A stretch of 64,000 nucleotides of DNA from Mallotus nudiflorus (lineage: Eukaryota; Streptophyta; Magnoliopsida; Malpighiales; Euphorbiaceae), in contig CANTUR010000239.1 in NCBI GenBank assembly GCA_947683625.1, positions 7,793,001 to 7,857,000 on the forward strand, given 5' to 3'. Position 1 is the first letter of the stretch, and every line of letters starts with the position of its first letter. This document shows positions 24,001 to 37,400 of the stretch, piece by piece. Both the position numbers and the translations under genes were made by a program. Below the pieces are notes generated by a model. The model did not search any database and was not told the origin of the DNA. It worked only from the letters and a program-made list of their open reading frames with translations.

Positions 24001-25829
24001 GTGAGTGACAACTTCTCCACTGACGTATCCCTGACCAATGCCAAATATCCCTGACAACCTTTCTTCAACAACTTCCTAGCATAAATAAGATTCTGAGGTG
24101 CTAAACTCCTATTACCAACAAACTTAAAATCTTCTTCACCAGGAATTCTAAAAGTCACCTCCTTATTCCTGCAATCTACCACGGTGAAGTGCTGAGACAA
24201 CCAATCCATTCCCAAAATAACATCAAACTCCATCACATCCAACAAGATCAAATCAGCGGGTAATTCTCTATCTCCCACGAGAACTGGACAACCAGAAAGA
24301 ACAATATCGATGTCCAAGGAATCGCTCAGAGGAGTGGCAACAGACAAAGGAAAAGCCATCCTCGAAGCTTGCCAATAAGATTTAGAAGCAAAAACAGGAG
24401 AAATGAATGAATGCGTGGCACCTGGATCAAACAAAACCCATGCATCCAGGTAACAAACAGAAACAATACCTGCCATGACTGCATTAGATGCCTGAGCATC
24501 CTGCTGAGTCAGATGGAAGACTCTGGCCTGACCTCGACCTCCCTGCTGACTGGTAGAAGCCTGGCCAACACCTCTGGCACCTCCTCTAGTACCTCTACCA
24601 CGACTCTGCTGTGGGACAAACTGAGTGGAACTCTGATGCTGGGCTGGTGGCAACTGAAATGGCACGGGTGCAACACTAGCAATCGACTACTGTGGGAATC
24701 GTGGAATCTGCTGCTGCTGATACCCAGAATAAAGACACGATCTGGCAAAATGTCCTGTCTGCCCGCATCTGAAGCATGTCAATGGTGTCAAATAACATGG
24801 TCCCTGATGGACTCTACCACAAGTCTGGCAAACGCTAGCAGCTGATCCAAAACTACGACCACTACTGCTGCTCGAAGCACCTGACCCAAATCTGAACGAT
24901 CTACGCTGACCTCCACGGCCATGTCTACTGCTCCGATGCACTCGATGCTGTTGTCTCTGACTCTGCTGAGTCGGACCTCGCTGCTGACTACTCGATCCAA
25001 CATGAAAACTCGAATACGGAGTAGCCTGCAATCCACTCGACTGAACTCCTAGCTGGTAGTAATCAGGCATCGCTCCCTGCCTAACTAACCTCAGCTCAAT
25101 CTCCTTAGCTAACTCAATCACAGACTCCAGAGTAAGACCTGCTATAGGCATACCAGCAAAACCAGAACCCAAACCAGTAACATATGTAGTAACTGCGAAA
25201 TACTGATCTCGCATCAGATCCTCAGCATATCTACCCAAACGAAGAAACTCTCGGGTATACTCCTCTACAGATCGATCTCCACGAGAAATACTGGTCAATC
25301 AAAGATGATAGCTCAAACGAAGAGGCTCTGGACAGAATCTCCTCATGAATCGCTCTTGAAACTGAGCCCATGTCATCGTCATCATATAAGGCTGGATCAT
25401 CTGAATAAACCAATCTAAGGCTGGTCCCTCAACAGACAACTCAACGATCATGATCCAATGGTACTCGGTATGAGCAGTCCGAGTTCTAGTCTCAATCGCA
25501 TGCAGAAAATCTAAAGGATCAGAAGTACCATCAAAAGCAATCCTGCCAACTCGGGCATAGAACAGAGCTGCCTCAGGGTCAGACATACCCTGCTGATAGG
25601 CAGGTTGAACAGGCTAAACAACAGGAGGAACAGGAACATCAAATTCAGGCTCAACAGGCTCCTCGTCCTGTAACTCTCTCTGCCTATGGTGACCTACCGC
25701 TCCTCGAGGTCTACCTCTGCCACGACCTCTACGTCTAACTGGCAGCTCAAGAGGTAAAACCTCATCCTGAAAAGACTCATCATCCTCGGCCTCAACGACC
25801 GGTGGAGCGACACGCGCTCGCCTCCTCAT
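21087..25829 (-). pseudogene. Element A gag-pol polyprotein, single frame with five stops
   Basis: One reading frame of 1,581 codons from ATG (25,829) to the final stop (21,087), with no frameshift. Premature stops sit at 25,614, 25,299, 24,687, 23,448 and 21,612. Approximate residues: Gag core 95-200; zinc knuckles CQTCGRVHQGPC and CFRCGQTGHFARSC (352-365); protease FDPGATHSF (Asp 468); RT with KVDLRSGYHQ and FIDDILVYS (Asp pair 801-802); RNase H 945-1058 with YCDAS, DLEMA, TDHKS and ADALS all present; integrase with an HHCC zinc region, MDF, SDRGS and DGQSER as D,D,E; and a chromodomain-like end with VKVLWRS and TWETEDEM. The stops look like C-to-T changes in Gln or Arg codons; the first is CAG in F. 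Apart from the stops every catalytic residue I checked is intact, so loss of function is recent. Confidence 0.92.
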
Positions 25830-26020
25830 ACTGAAAAGACAAACGGAAAGATTCAGACAAAATAGACAACGGAGGAATAACGCTGAAAACTACAGCAAGG
25901 AATACTTATCAAGACATACTCAAACCTAATACACTGCAGTAGTTCAACAGAAAACACAACTCAAAAACTAGGGCCACAACTCACACAACTAAGCCCTGAC
26001 ACAGAACTCCGCTCTGATAC

Positions 26021-26032
26021 CAACTTTGTCAT
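26021..26032 (-). other. Element A primer binding site (tRNA-iMet)
   Basis: Minus strand reads TGGTATCAGAGC, complementary to the 3' end of initiator tRNA-Met, four bases inside the 5' LTR end. This is where minus-strand DNA synthesis starts. Confidence 0.9.
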
Positions 26033-26036
26033 GACC

Positions 26037-29000
26037 CAAAACAGGGGCCATGACCGGCGCTAGGGAACGGGAATTCTTTCGAATCCGGAACCCGTAGCAA
26101 GCCTAAAAATAAAATAAATCATGCAATAATAACAATAGTCATATATTATGCAGCGGAAATAAAAATCATAATATCATAATATCATTCACATCAACTGGAT
26201 TTAAATCAAATTTCATCTCATAGATATATAATCTTTAATACAAATCCAGTTTCAATATAATACATCTCTTTAAAAATAAAATACATGTAATCCAATACTT
26301 TAATTCACAACTACTTCAGTGTCTAGATAAAATAAATAAGACTCAAGTAGATAATTTACACAAAGAAGCCGGGGCGGAAGAAATCCGGCGTATCGACCTG
26401 CTACTGAGGTCTGAAGAAGTTGACTCTCCTGAAAAATAGTCAACGGAGGGGAGTCAGACCTCACTGAGTGAATTACTATAATATATATACATACACACTA
26501 AATGATAATGCATATAGTCAACAATATATATCTAATATGTATATATATACAGGCAAATTCACGCAGATGCGGTAAAAATCATTTTTATATATTTGTATTG
26601 AAAATCACAGTTTATGAAGGATCACATAGAACCCTAGAATATCGCAACCTCGGAAATAGTGTTAGACAACACTCTAGCCATACAGGCTCACTTATTCCAA
26701 ATATATCCACTTATTCCATTTAGACAGTAGACTGGCCCCGAGACACTAAGTCAACCGAGCTCCAGTAGTCTGACTGCCAGTGTGATTGGCCCCGAGACAC
26801 TTGGTCAACCGAGCTCCAGCAATCACACCTACAAACCACATCTCACACATATCAATAACCACATCAAATCAATATCCACAGGTAAGTTAGTATTATAGCC
26901 TAAATACTATAAGCGTACCGGTACGTACTCGGTCCTAGTGCTGCCTACTAGGTAGCATGTTCTATTGATATCCTTCATCATTAATAATATAAATCATTCA
27001 TTCACAATAAATGATGCATGAATTTCAATAAAATATCAACATAAACCATATATATACCGAAAATATACCAAAAGGAAACCAGGTATATTTCTAGTATATA
27101 TGTGTCAAATAAATTCAATCAAATTATAACTTAAGTTGGAAATATATTTAAAAACATTTTAAGTATATTTTATTTACAAAACATGCATATAATTTAATAT
27201 ATACCAAAAATAAACCAAAAATATACTTAAATACAAATCACTTTATTTATGTATTTTAATCAAAGTAAAACATATATTTTTAAATCATGCATCCTAAGCA
27301 TATATATATATAGTATAGTAACTCACTAGTGCGCTCCACGAGACGGGTCCGACAGGCCTGGTCCACTAGCCCTCGATCTCGACGCAACTAACAAGAAATA
27401 AATAATCGACATCAGAATAACCCTAACAGAAATCCTAGAATTCGATCTAGAGTATTAAACACAGAATCAGAAATTAGGGTTCGACTGGATATCACGTTTT
27501 ACGAGAATTCTATCGAAAATCCGGCAGAACCTCCCCTGTAAAACAGACATCTCTCTACTCAAAAGAGTAGAGCCGACCCTGCAAAGAAACACACTTCGAA
27601 AATAAACACCACATCATATTCAGAACCCCTCGGTCGGACTCCAGACTACAATCTACCGACCGGGGTCCACAAATACGGAATAATTCTGAAAATACCTAGA
27701 ATATCCTTATAACATAGAAATACATTTTATAGGTAGAAATTACATAATTAACCTTTAAACACTATAAAAACCGATAAAAACTCATTTTATTAGAAAAATC
27801 GTATATTATATATATAATTGAAAATAATTCACGAAAAATAGTTTTAATTAGTTAAAAATACCAAATATTTTGTAGAAATCATTTTTATACCTTAAATAAC
27901 TATTAAAACCAATTAAATTACATTTTTAGACAATTTAGGGTAAAATTACCAAAATACCCCTATATATATAAATATACTTAAATTACTTCAAAAATTCACC
28001 AAAAATCATACAATTATCCAAAATTAATTTTCTCAACATATTTATCAATAATATTAATAATTAAACCCAATTATCCAATTAAATTCAAATAAAAACACAT
28101 TTAACCTAATTTTCCCAAAATTACATAAACTTCAATAATTAAAAATAAATACTTAGAAATTCATAAAAATTCCAAATAAATTCCTATAATTCATTTCAAC
28201 ACCTAATTTAACCATAAATACCAATTTCATAATTTAAATAATTAATTTCCAAAAATTAGAAAATAATATTAAAATATTCAAAAATACCCAAAAATCCAAA
28301 AAATCTCCAAAAATTCTAAAAAAATTCATACATGTATATTGAGCTACTAGGAACAACATTTGTGAAGGGAGTTTTCATGAATCAATCAATTCGAAGCTCA
28401 AAAAAATCAAAAACCCTAATAGGCCGAAATTGAAAATTCGAAACCTAAGCAATTCTAGACCATTTAAGCTCAAACCAAAGCTAGAATCACACTCACCGGA
28501 GCTCAAGGAGAAGAAAGAGACTGGCGGTGTCGAAAACGGTGGCCGGAATCGACGTGATCGACGGTGGATCGATTTTCGGCTTCTCCGGCCAAAATCGACT
28601 TCCAGACGTCGGAAACGGCTACCACAGGCGGCGAGGAAGGCTGGGGAAGGTGGTGGCACACCCACGGTGAAGAAACAGCATGGCAGCGACCGGAACGGCG
28701 ATGGGAATCGGTCGGGAGGAAGAAGAAGGCTCGGGGGCAAAATGGTAATTTTCCAATCTTTGTAATTTTGACAAATTTTAATGTATATATGTATATATAT
28801 ATACTTTACACTATATAATAAAATAATATTAAATCACACACATTAAATATACACCACACACATAAAATTTAATATTTTAATAATTTATACTAAATAAAAA
28901 TAATTAAATAACAATAAAACTAATAAATAATAAATAAAATATTAGGGTAATACTAAACCCTAATTAAATAAATACACACACACGTAGGCTTTATTTAGTA

Positions 29001-29252
29001 TCTTAAAAATACGTATGAGTCCATGCAAGTCCGAAAATATATTTAAAATAATTAATATTAAAATATTTACGTGAAAATTTCCCCGAAAATGCAAGTCTCG
29101 GGAAAATTTTACGTAAAGTACTGTAGATAAAACATAGTATTAAAAATAGGTTTTAAATACATATTAACTCGTAAAAATATCATATAATATACAGAAATTA
29201 TTGACACTGCATATCCCGGTACAGTGTAAAAATATTTAAAAAAAAACACGGG

Positions 29253-29260
<8 letters not shown>
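26037..29260 (-). repeat. Element A 5' LTR (3.22 kb)
   Basis: On the plus strand it begins TGTCATGACCC and ends GGGATATTATA, running into an AT microsatellite. It matches the 17,802-21,039 copy nearly base for base. Leader landmarks are kept: hairpin CTCTACTC/GAGTAGAG at 27,553-27,572, acceptor at 27,579 and donor at 27,326 (one upstream G missing, GT kept). The gag start at 25,829 lies 208 bases inside. Confidence 0.92.

Positions 29261-29313
<53 letters not shown>
29256..29313. repeat. (AT)n microsatellite at the A/C junction
   Basis: About 28 TA dinucleotides mark the return from element A to the interrupted C 5' LTR. The matching position in the C 3' LTR (about 48,830) carries a different TATG/GT repeat. 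Confidence 0.85.
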
Positions 29314-29316
<3 letters not shown>

Positions 29317-31217
29317 AAGGAAGAAAACTCATCCAACAACCTGAACCACCCAACACCACTACCCCCTCTCCGTCCATCACCATCACTACCGTTTTCCTCT
29401 CCCTCCGACTTGACTCAGCCCCCAGAGAAGCCATCACCGCCACCATCAACCTCCTCCTTCTCTTCTCTTCCTCCGGCTACTTCCTCTTCCTCACGGTTTA
29501 AAGCTTCCTCATTGCTGCCGGAGCTAGATCGGCGCCGCCGTTGCTCCCTTAGCCTTCCTCACTTGCTCAGGCGCCGGTTGATCTCAAGCCTCGCCTCTGC
29601 CATCCATTTCTGGCGTCGGAAAGTGAGGTTGAAGGTGAGTTGCACAGAGTTATTTTCTGGTTGTTTCTAAGTTATTTTCTAGTTGTCTGAGTTGATTTAT
29701 GTGATAATCTTCAATTATTCTAAGTCAAATGATTAATTAAGTTAAGTTAGATGTTTAAATCAAATTTTTGTATGTTATTTTGATTTTTCTTGATTTTTAC
29801 AAAATTTTATTTGATTTTTATTTGAGTTAATTAGTGATTAGGGTAAATTATTGTTAATTATTTGTAGTATACTGATTCTATTTAAGATTATAGAAAATTA
29901 TTGTGTTAATTGTGAATTTTGTGAATTTTTGGGTATTTTATTAATATTTTATTAATTTCGAAAATTAATTGTTAAAAATTAGGAAATTTTGATCATTGGT
30001 ATTAATATTAAATGTTAATAATTTTAGAACTTAATTTACAATTTTTGTGATTTTATACTATTTTTATAATTATTTTTATGTTTATGTCAAATGTGAATAA
30101 TTAGGTTAAATTTATATTTTGGAATAAATTATTAGCTAATTTTGTGTTTTAATTATATTAAGAAATTTGATATTGAGAAAATAATTTTTAGGTATTTGTA
30201 TAATTTTTAGGAATTTTTGAGTAATAATAGTATATTATGTAAATTTATGTATTATAGGGGTAAAAATGTAATTTTGTGTTAATTATAGTTAAATAATAAA
30301 TTGTGGTTGGTTTTAATAATAATTAAAGAATGTAAAAGGATTTTTAGAAATTATTTACTATTTTTGACTAATTAACACTAATTTTTTAAAATTAATTTTA
30401 AATAATATATTAGGTATTATTTTGAGTATTATGTGTATTTTTCTAGTATATAGGTAAATATGTAATTTTATGCTAATTATAATAAAATATATATTTTAGT
30501 TAGTTTTATTTAATATTTAAGAGGTTTAAAAGATTTTTATAAATTAATTGGTATTTTTAATTAAGTAATGTTAATTTAGAGTATTGTTTCCAAATATTAT
30601 ATATATATATATATATATATGTTTGTGAAATTTTGTTTTTAAGCTTTAATGAGAGATGATTTTCTAAGTTATGGATATTTATATGTAATGTGTATTTCTG
30701 GAAAAATAAATGATTTAATTTTGTGATATTTTGGTTAAGTTGTGATCTCGGTCGGGGCTAAGTGTAGTTCTGAAAGCCCAACTCGAGTGTGAATGTCTGC
30801 GAATACTAGAAGTGTATTTTCTATGCATAAATGGCTCTACCTATGGTAGAGAGATGTCCGTTTTACAAAAGAGACTCTGCCGAAATTTCAGTAGATTTTC
30901 TCCTAAAACGTGACATTTTTCGTAAATTCATAGCGTTAATTAGAGTTTTTCCCTATCTATCGAGTCTTATCTGGTCTTCCTCAAGTCAGTCTAGAATTTC
31001 ACTATTTCTATCGATTTTCAATTTTAATTCCATAGACGTGTTTTAAAATAAGTCTGTTATTTTCTTTTCTAGAAAATACCGAAGCAGAAGCTATTGGGTC
31101 GAGGCAGACACGCAGTCGTCAGCCTTCTCACTCGTCCTGTAAGTTAATAAATTGATCTATGCATGTTTTATTTAAAGATGCGTACGCTCATATTTTTAGT
31201 AATTATTATATGATTTA
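29261..31217 (+). repeat. Element C 5' LTR, piece 2
   Basis: Aligns with 49,100-51,040 of the C 3' LTR. Contains the CT-rich exon-1-like part, donor AAG|GTGAGT (29,635), a mutated acceptor TATGCAT (30,828; TATGCAG in the 3' LTR), hairpin CTCTACC-TAT-GGTAGAG (30,835-30,851) and donor CCT|GTAAGTT (31,139). It ends at TGATTTA, where B is inserted. A frame of 86 codons (29,410-29,670) recurs in the other LTR but has no recognisable domain. Confidence 0.88.
31213..31217. repeat. TSD of element B, left copy (ATTTA)
   Basis: ATTTA directly precedes TGTCACGACCC; repeated at 42,685-42,689. The empty site TATGATTTATTTAATTTAC survives in the C 3' LTR near 51,020-51,040, which confirms the insertion point. 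Confidence 0.93.
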
Positions 31218-32838
31218 TGTCACGACCCGAACCCGAGGGCATGTGACCGGCACTAGGGAATGGGTAGGCATAAAACCCCCAAAACCCGTAGTAAGCCTAA
31301 AGGAAAAGAAAAATAAAACCATTCATATTTTAGACTTTATTTTAAAATAGAACACATTATCAAACTGATTTTTCTCAAATTACACAATTGCAACTATTTA
31401 GTTAATAATGTGCTTCAACATCTCATATTATAAATCAAATTGAATCTTATACATAAGCGTATTTCGTACAAATAAACTACATAATTAAGTTTAAACCACA
31501 CAAATCCTTAGTACATTTACTACTGCAACATCCTAGATTAATACACAGTACAGCTTACAATGACCTACATAAAATAGCTGGTGAAGAAGAAACCCGGCGT
31601 GGAGGTAGTCTGAGGTCGAAATTCCAAGCTCCTGAAAAAAATAAATTGACGGGAATCAGACCTCATTGAGTAAGTCAATAAAAGAGTTGTACGGTTTGAA
31701 AATCTTTTTGAAAACTATATATATTTATAGTGAAAATAATTATTAATATATAATTATAGCTTTTGAAAAATCTCGGTAGAACCCTAAATCCAAAATCTAA
31801 ATGGCCAATCGGGCCCACTTATTCCAACTAGATTACCGGTCCCCTAGAGTAAGGGCATCAACCGAGGCACCAAGCCGTAGTCATTCACTTAATCCAAATA
31901 TATGGCACTAGAGGTCACCAAGAGCTAAGGCATCAACCGAGGCACCTATCCCAGTCCATTATTGACTTTCCAATCACTGGCGGTCCCCGAGAGCAAAGGC
32001 TTCCACCGAGGCACCCGTCCCAGTTTAACATTCACCAATCATGTATATAACGGATCCATCTCTCAATCTCTACCATGTGCACATAGTCCTGGTGAAGCCC
32101 ACCAGGTAGCCCGTTCTACCAAAATTTCTCAAATCGATTTTAAAGAAATAAAATGCATTTAAACTTTAAATAGTAGCATTAAATTAAATAAATCATATAA
32201 TAATAACATAAAAATATGAGCGCACGCATCTTTAAATAAAATACACGCACAGATCATTTTATCGACTTACAGGATGAATGCAAAGGCTGACGACCACGCG
32301 TCTGCCTCGGTCTCACAGCTTCTGCTCCGATATGCTCTAAAAGAAAATTAATGAATCGACTTTTAAAACATGACTAAGGAATCGAAATCAAAAATCAACA
32401 AAATAATAAAATTCCAGACTGACTCGAGGAAAACCGGACGAGACTCGACATACAGGATTTAACCTAACTAACGGTAGGAATTTTACGAGTATCACGTTTT
32501 ACGAGAAAATCTACCGAAATTTCGACAGAGTCTCCTCTGTAAAACAGACATCTCTCTACCAAAGGTAGAGCCAGACCTGCATAGAAAATGCACTTCCAAT
32601 ATACACAATCATTCACACTCGAGTCGGGCTCCCAAAACTTCAATTTGCCCCGACCGAGATCACAACTCAATAAAGTATCAAAATTAATAATATTTATTTC
32701 TCCATTTACACACATACTAAAATAAATAAAATTATATAAAACCTCAATTATTCAAAATTAAACAATTAAATTTGTATTCCATTACTAATAATATAATTAT
32801 AATTATTATCCAAATGAAAACCTTTGTAATATATTATA

Positions 32839-32889
<51 letters not shown>

Positions 32890-34008
32890 AATTGGACATT
32901 TAAAATTTTACACTACTTAGGAAATTATATCAATTAATTTATAAAATTTATCTAAACCCTTTAAATACTAATAAAACTAATTAAAATATATATATTTATA
33001 TTATCATATTTAGGGTAAAATTACATTTTTACCCCCCTAAAATACACAATTTACATAATGTGCTTTTAATACTAGATTAATTCCTTAAAATTCTTTAATC
33101 ATGCCAAAAATTTATTTTCTTAAAATAAACCTCCCTAATATAATTAAAATATTTAATCAACCAAAATTTTCTCCCAAAAATATTATTTAACCAAAAATCA
33201 AGTTTGGCATAAACTCAAATATAATTATAAAAATAGTATAAAAATCTCAAAAATTATAATTTCAGTTCTAAAATTTATAATATTCACTAATAACCTCAAT
33301 TATTAAAATTTCATAATTTTTTTAACCATCATTTTCGAAATTAGCCTAATTATTAAATTTTGACATAAAGTATAGAAATTCCTAAAAATTGTATAATATT
33401 CTAAAAAATTATCTTCCTTACCCTAAAATTTATATCAACTCATAATAACACCAAAATTCCAATTATTATTATTATTTGCTATTTTTATAATTAATTCCCA
33501 AAAATTCCTAAAATATTATTAAAATATTCAAAAATTCACCAAAAATCAAAATAAATTCCAAAAATTATAAAAAAATTCCTAGAGGTAGATTGAGCTACTA
33601 GGAATCACATTTGTAAAGGGGGTTTGCATGAATCAAGCTAGATCAAGTTAAAAAAATTTTGAAACCCTAGAGTTCACAAACTGAAAATCAACCAAAACTC
33701 AATCAATTCATGACCAAAGATTAAACAAAGCTTAGAATGAGCCTCACCGGTGCAAGGAGAGGAGATTGGCATCGGAATGGAGGAAAATGGTGGCCGGACA
33801 AAGCTTGGGTGAGTTTGGAGCAAACTCTCGGCTTCTCTCTTCCAGCGGCTTCCGACGGCTCTGTAGGTGACTGGAGGCGAGGGAGAAGGAAGAGGAAGCA
33901 GCAGACGGTGGCCGGAGGTGGGGGAGGCGCAGTGATGGTGGTGGTTGAGGGCGTCACGCGGATGGGGGAGAGGGAGGAGCTTCAGCTCTGTTTTTGTTTC
34001 CTTCAACT

Positions 34009-34063
<55 letters not shown>

Positions 34064-34366
34064 CATATAATTAGATATACATATACATATATACACTTAA
34101 CCTACTAATATACATACACATATAATATAATAATTAAACCCTACATCTATATTTATAAATATACATATATTTATAAATGACTTAATATAATTTAAAATAA
34201 CACTAATAGCGATAATGAAAATAATAATAATAATCACAATAATAACAATCATAAAATAAATATAATATGATGGAAAAATAACTATTTATAGTATGATTTA
34301 ATAAAATAAAATAAAATAAATAAATAAAATACCCCTATTTATTTAAGTAATATGTAGGGTATTACA
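31218..34366 (-). repeat. Element B 3' LTR (3.15 kb)
   Basis: Plus strand begins TGTCACGACCCGAACCCGAG and ends GTAGGGTATTACA. Sense-strand leader landmarks: donor CCG|GTGAGG (33,747), acceptor TATGCAG (32,577), hairpin CTCTACC-TTT-GGTAGAG (32,554-32,570), donor CCT|GTAAGTC (32,270), acceptor TTTTTTCAG (31,632). A three-copy array of GGTCCCC...ACCGAGGCACC units lies at about 31,837-32,021. AT microsatellites at 32,843-32,885 and 34,019-34,058. Confidence 0.92.
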
Positions 34367-34380
34367 ATCTCCCCTCCTTA
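34367..34380 (-). other. Element B polypurine tract
   Basis: Minus strand reads TAAGGAGGGGAGAT directly before the 3' LTR TGTAATACCC. Confidence 0.8.
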
Positions 34381-34431
34381 TATGAATTCGTCCTCGAATT
34401 CAAGAAAAGAAAGAAAAGAGGAATTACAAGG

Positions 34432-37400
34432 CTAAGAAGGAAAAAGATACGGGAAGGAAACTCGCATTTTGGCTTCAGTTTCCCAGGTGCAATCCTCTGT
34501 AGAATGGTTACTCCATAATACCTTCACCATCAGTATCTCCTTAGTTCGCAGCTGTCGGATTTGGCGATCCACAATCGCCACCGGGTACTCCTCGTAAGTC
34601 AAATCGTCGCTAAGCTCTACGGCTTGAGGTTGCAACACGTGAGATGGATCAGGGACATATTTTCTCAACATAGACACATGAAATACAGGATGGATTCTCG
34701 ATAGTTTTGGTGGTAACACCAACCTATACGCCACTTCACCCACTCTAGACCGAATCTCAAACGGTCCAACGTATCTGGGAGCTAGCTTACCCTTCTTGCC
34801 AAATCTCATAACTCCTTTCATTGGAGACACCTTCAGGAACACCATGTCCCCAACCATGAAGGACACATCCTTCCTCCTAGGGTCAGCATAGCTCTTATAT
34901 CTGCTGAAGGCTATCTTCAATCGCTGGTGAATAATGGGAACTTTCTCTGAGGTGATCTGCACCAACTCTAGTCCCGTTAACTGCCTTTCACCAATCTCCC
35001 AACATAAAGGTGATCTACACTTCCTACCATATAGTGCCTCATACGGAGCCATCTCGATGCTAGCATGATAGCTATTATTATAAGCAAACTCAATCAGTGG
35101 CAAGTGTGAATCCCATTGTCCTTCAAAATCCATTACACACATCCTCAGCATATCTTCTAACGTCTGGATGGTCCTCTCGGACTGACCATCTGTCTGAGGG
35201 TGGAAGGCCGTACTAAAATCCAATGTGGTACCCAAGGCCTTGTGTAATTCTTGCCAAAAGACTGAGGTAAAGGTGGCTCCTATATCCGACACTATGCTCA
35301 CAGGTACTCCATATAGACAAACAATCCTATTGACATAAAGTCTTGCCAGTCTATCAGTAGAGTACGTCTTCTTTATAGGCAGAAAGTGTGATGATTTAGT
35401 TAACCTGTCAACAATCACCCAAATAGCATCATAACCTCCAGTAGTCCGAGGTAGCCCAGTCACAAAATCCATGGCTATCATATCCCATTTCCATTCAGGA
35501 ATTGGCATGGGTTGTAACAGTCCCGAGCGTCTCTGATGTTCAAGCTTTACTTGCTGGCAAGTCAAGCACCTGGATACAAACTCTGCAATGTCCTTCTTCA
35601 TTCCATTCCATCAATATGTATCCTTCAGATTATGATACATCTTGGTAGAACCCGGATGAACACTATATGCAGAAAAATGTGCTTCTTCCATGATCTCCTT
35701 TCTCAAGTCATCAACATCTAGCACATAAATCCTAGTGCCCAACCGCAATACACCTTCTCTGTCAATCACAAAGTCCCGTAACTACCCTTGTTGCACTTCA
35801 CACATGATTCTCTGCAACTGGGGATCTCTGCTCTGAGCTGCCTTAACCCGATCCAAGTATACTGATCATACACTGAATTGAGCTAAAAGGCACTTTCGGG
35901 TAACCTTCATCTGCAATCCCTGATCGATCAATCCATACAACTCCTTGATAATGGGCCTTCTCTCCATGCTAATATGGGCAAGGCTGCCTGCTGATTTTCT
36001 ACTCAAGGCATCTGCAACAACATTCACCTTGCCTGGATGGTATTGGAGCAATCATAATCCTTAAGGAGTTCCATCCATCTCCTCTGCCTCAGATTCAAGT
36101 CCCTCTGCTGGAAAATATATTTCAATCTCTTGTGATATGTGTATATTTCACACGTCACTCCGTACAAGTAATGTCTCCATATTTTCAAAGCAAACACCAC
36201 GGCTGCCATCTCTAAGTCGTGAGTAGGATAGTTCTGCTCGTGCTTCTTCAACTGCCTCGAAGCATAAGCAATCACTTGGCCATTTTGCATCAACACACAG
36301 CCCAATCCTACTCTGGAAGTATCACAATACACTGTATAACCTTCATTCCCAGAGGGTAAAGTTAGAATTGGTGCCGACGTCAATAAGTTCTTCAATAATT
36401 GAAAGTGCTCTTCACATTTGTCTGTCCATATAAACTTAACATTCTTCTGGGTCAACCTTGTCAAAGGTGCAGCAATTCTAGAGAAGTCCTTCAAAAATCT
36501 TCTGTAATAGCCTGCTAGACCCAAGAAACTCCGTACTTCCCTAACTGTAGTCAGCCTTGACCACTCTGTAATAGCCTCTATCTTCTTAGGGTCCACCTGT
36601 ATGCCATCTCGAGAAACCACGTGGCCTAGAAATGCCACTTGATGCAACCAGAACTCACACTTTGAGAATTTGGCATATAATTTATGCTCCCTTAAAGTCT
36701 GAAGTACCCTTCTCAGATGCATCACATGCTCAGCCTCACTCTTGGAATAAACCAAGATATCATCAATGAAAACTATCACAAACCGATCCAAGTATGGCCT
36801 GAATACCCTATTCATCAAGTCCATAAAGGCTGCTGGAGCATTAGTCAACCCAAAGGACATTACTAAAAACTCATAATGGCCATATCTTGTTCGAAAGGTT
36901 GTCTTGGGCTCATCACCTCTTCTGATTCTCAACTGATGATACCCAGATCTCAGGTCTATTTTAGAAAAGCATGTAGTGCCTTGAAGTTGATCAAACAGAT
37001 CATCGATCCTCGGAAGTGGGTACTTGTTCTTGATGGTGACCTTATTCAACTACCTGTAGTCGATACAAAGGCGAAGGCTACCGTCCTTCTTCTTCATGAA
37101 CAATACTGGAGCACCCCAAGGCGATGTACTGGGTCTAATGAAACCCTTATCAAGCAACTCCTGCAACTGCTCTTTCAGCTCCTACAGTTCAGCTGGTGCC
37201 ATTCTGTAAGGTGGCATAGAAATAGGATCCGTACCATGTATGACATCGATACAGAACTCTATCTCTCTGTCTGGTGGTAATCCTGGTAATTCTTCAGGAA
37301 AGACATCCAGAAATTCACACACCACTAGCACTTGCTCAATTGCCACATTCTCCTTCTCAACATCTCTTACCACTGCCAAGTATCCCTGACAACCCCTTCT

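Larger units (their letters stand above)
17802..29260 (-). mobile_element. Element A: young Tekay/Del-type element inside the C 5' LTR
   Basis: Full-length, about 11.46 kb, minus strand. 5' LTR at 26,037-29,260, primer site 26,021-26,032, gag-pol 25,829-21,087, polypurine tract 21,040-21,054, 3' LTR 17,802-21,039. The insertion site is an (AT)n run, so TATAT on both sides fits a 5-bp TSD but is not diagnostic. LTRs are about 98-99% alike by eye, so insertion is recent. Its family is distinct from B/C/D and shared with F at the right edge. Confidence 0.93.

Noticed and set aside
29410..29670. 86-codon Ser/Pro-rich frame in both C LTRs (also 49,215-49,475)
   Set aside because: Open in both copies, but crosses the GTGAGT donor and has no domain or codon signature. 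A short leader ORF cannot be excluded but is not supported.
33674..34108. Frames of 78-123 codons around the B LTR leader
   Set aside because: Mutually overlapping LTR frames, partly encoded by AT repeats, with no domain.
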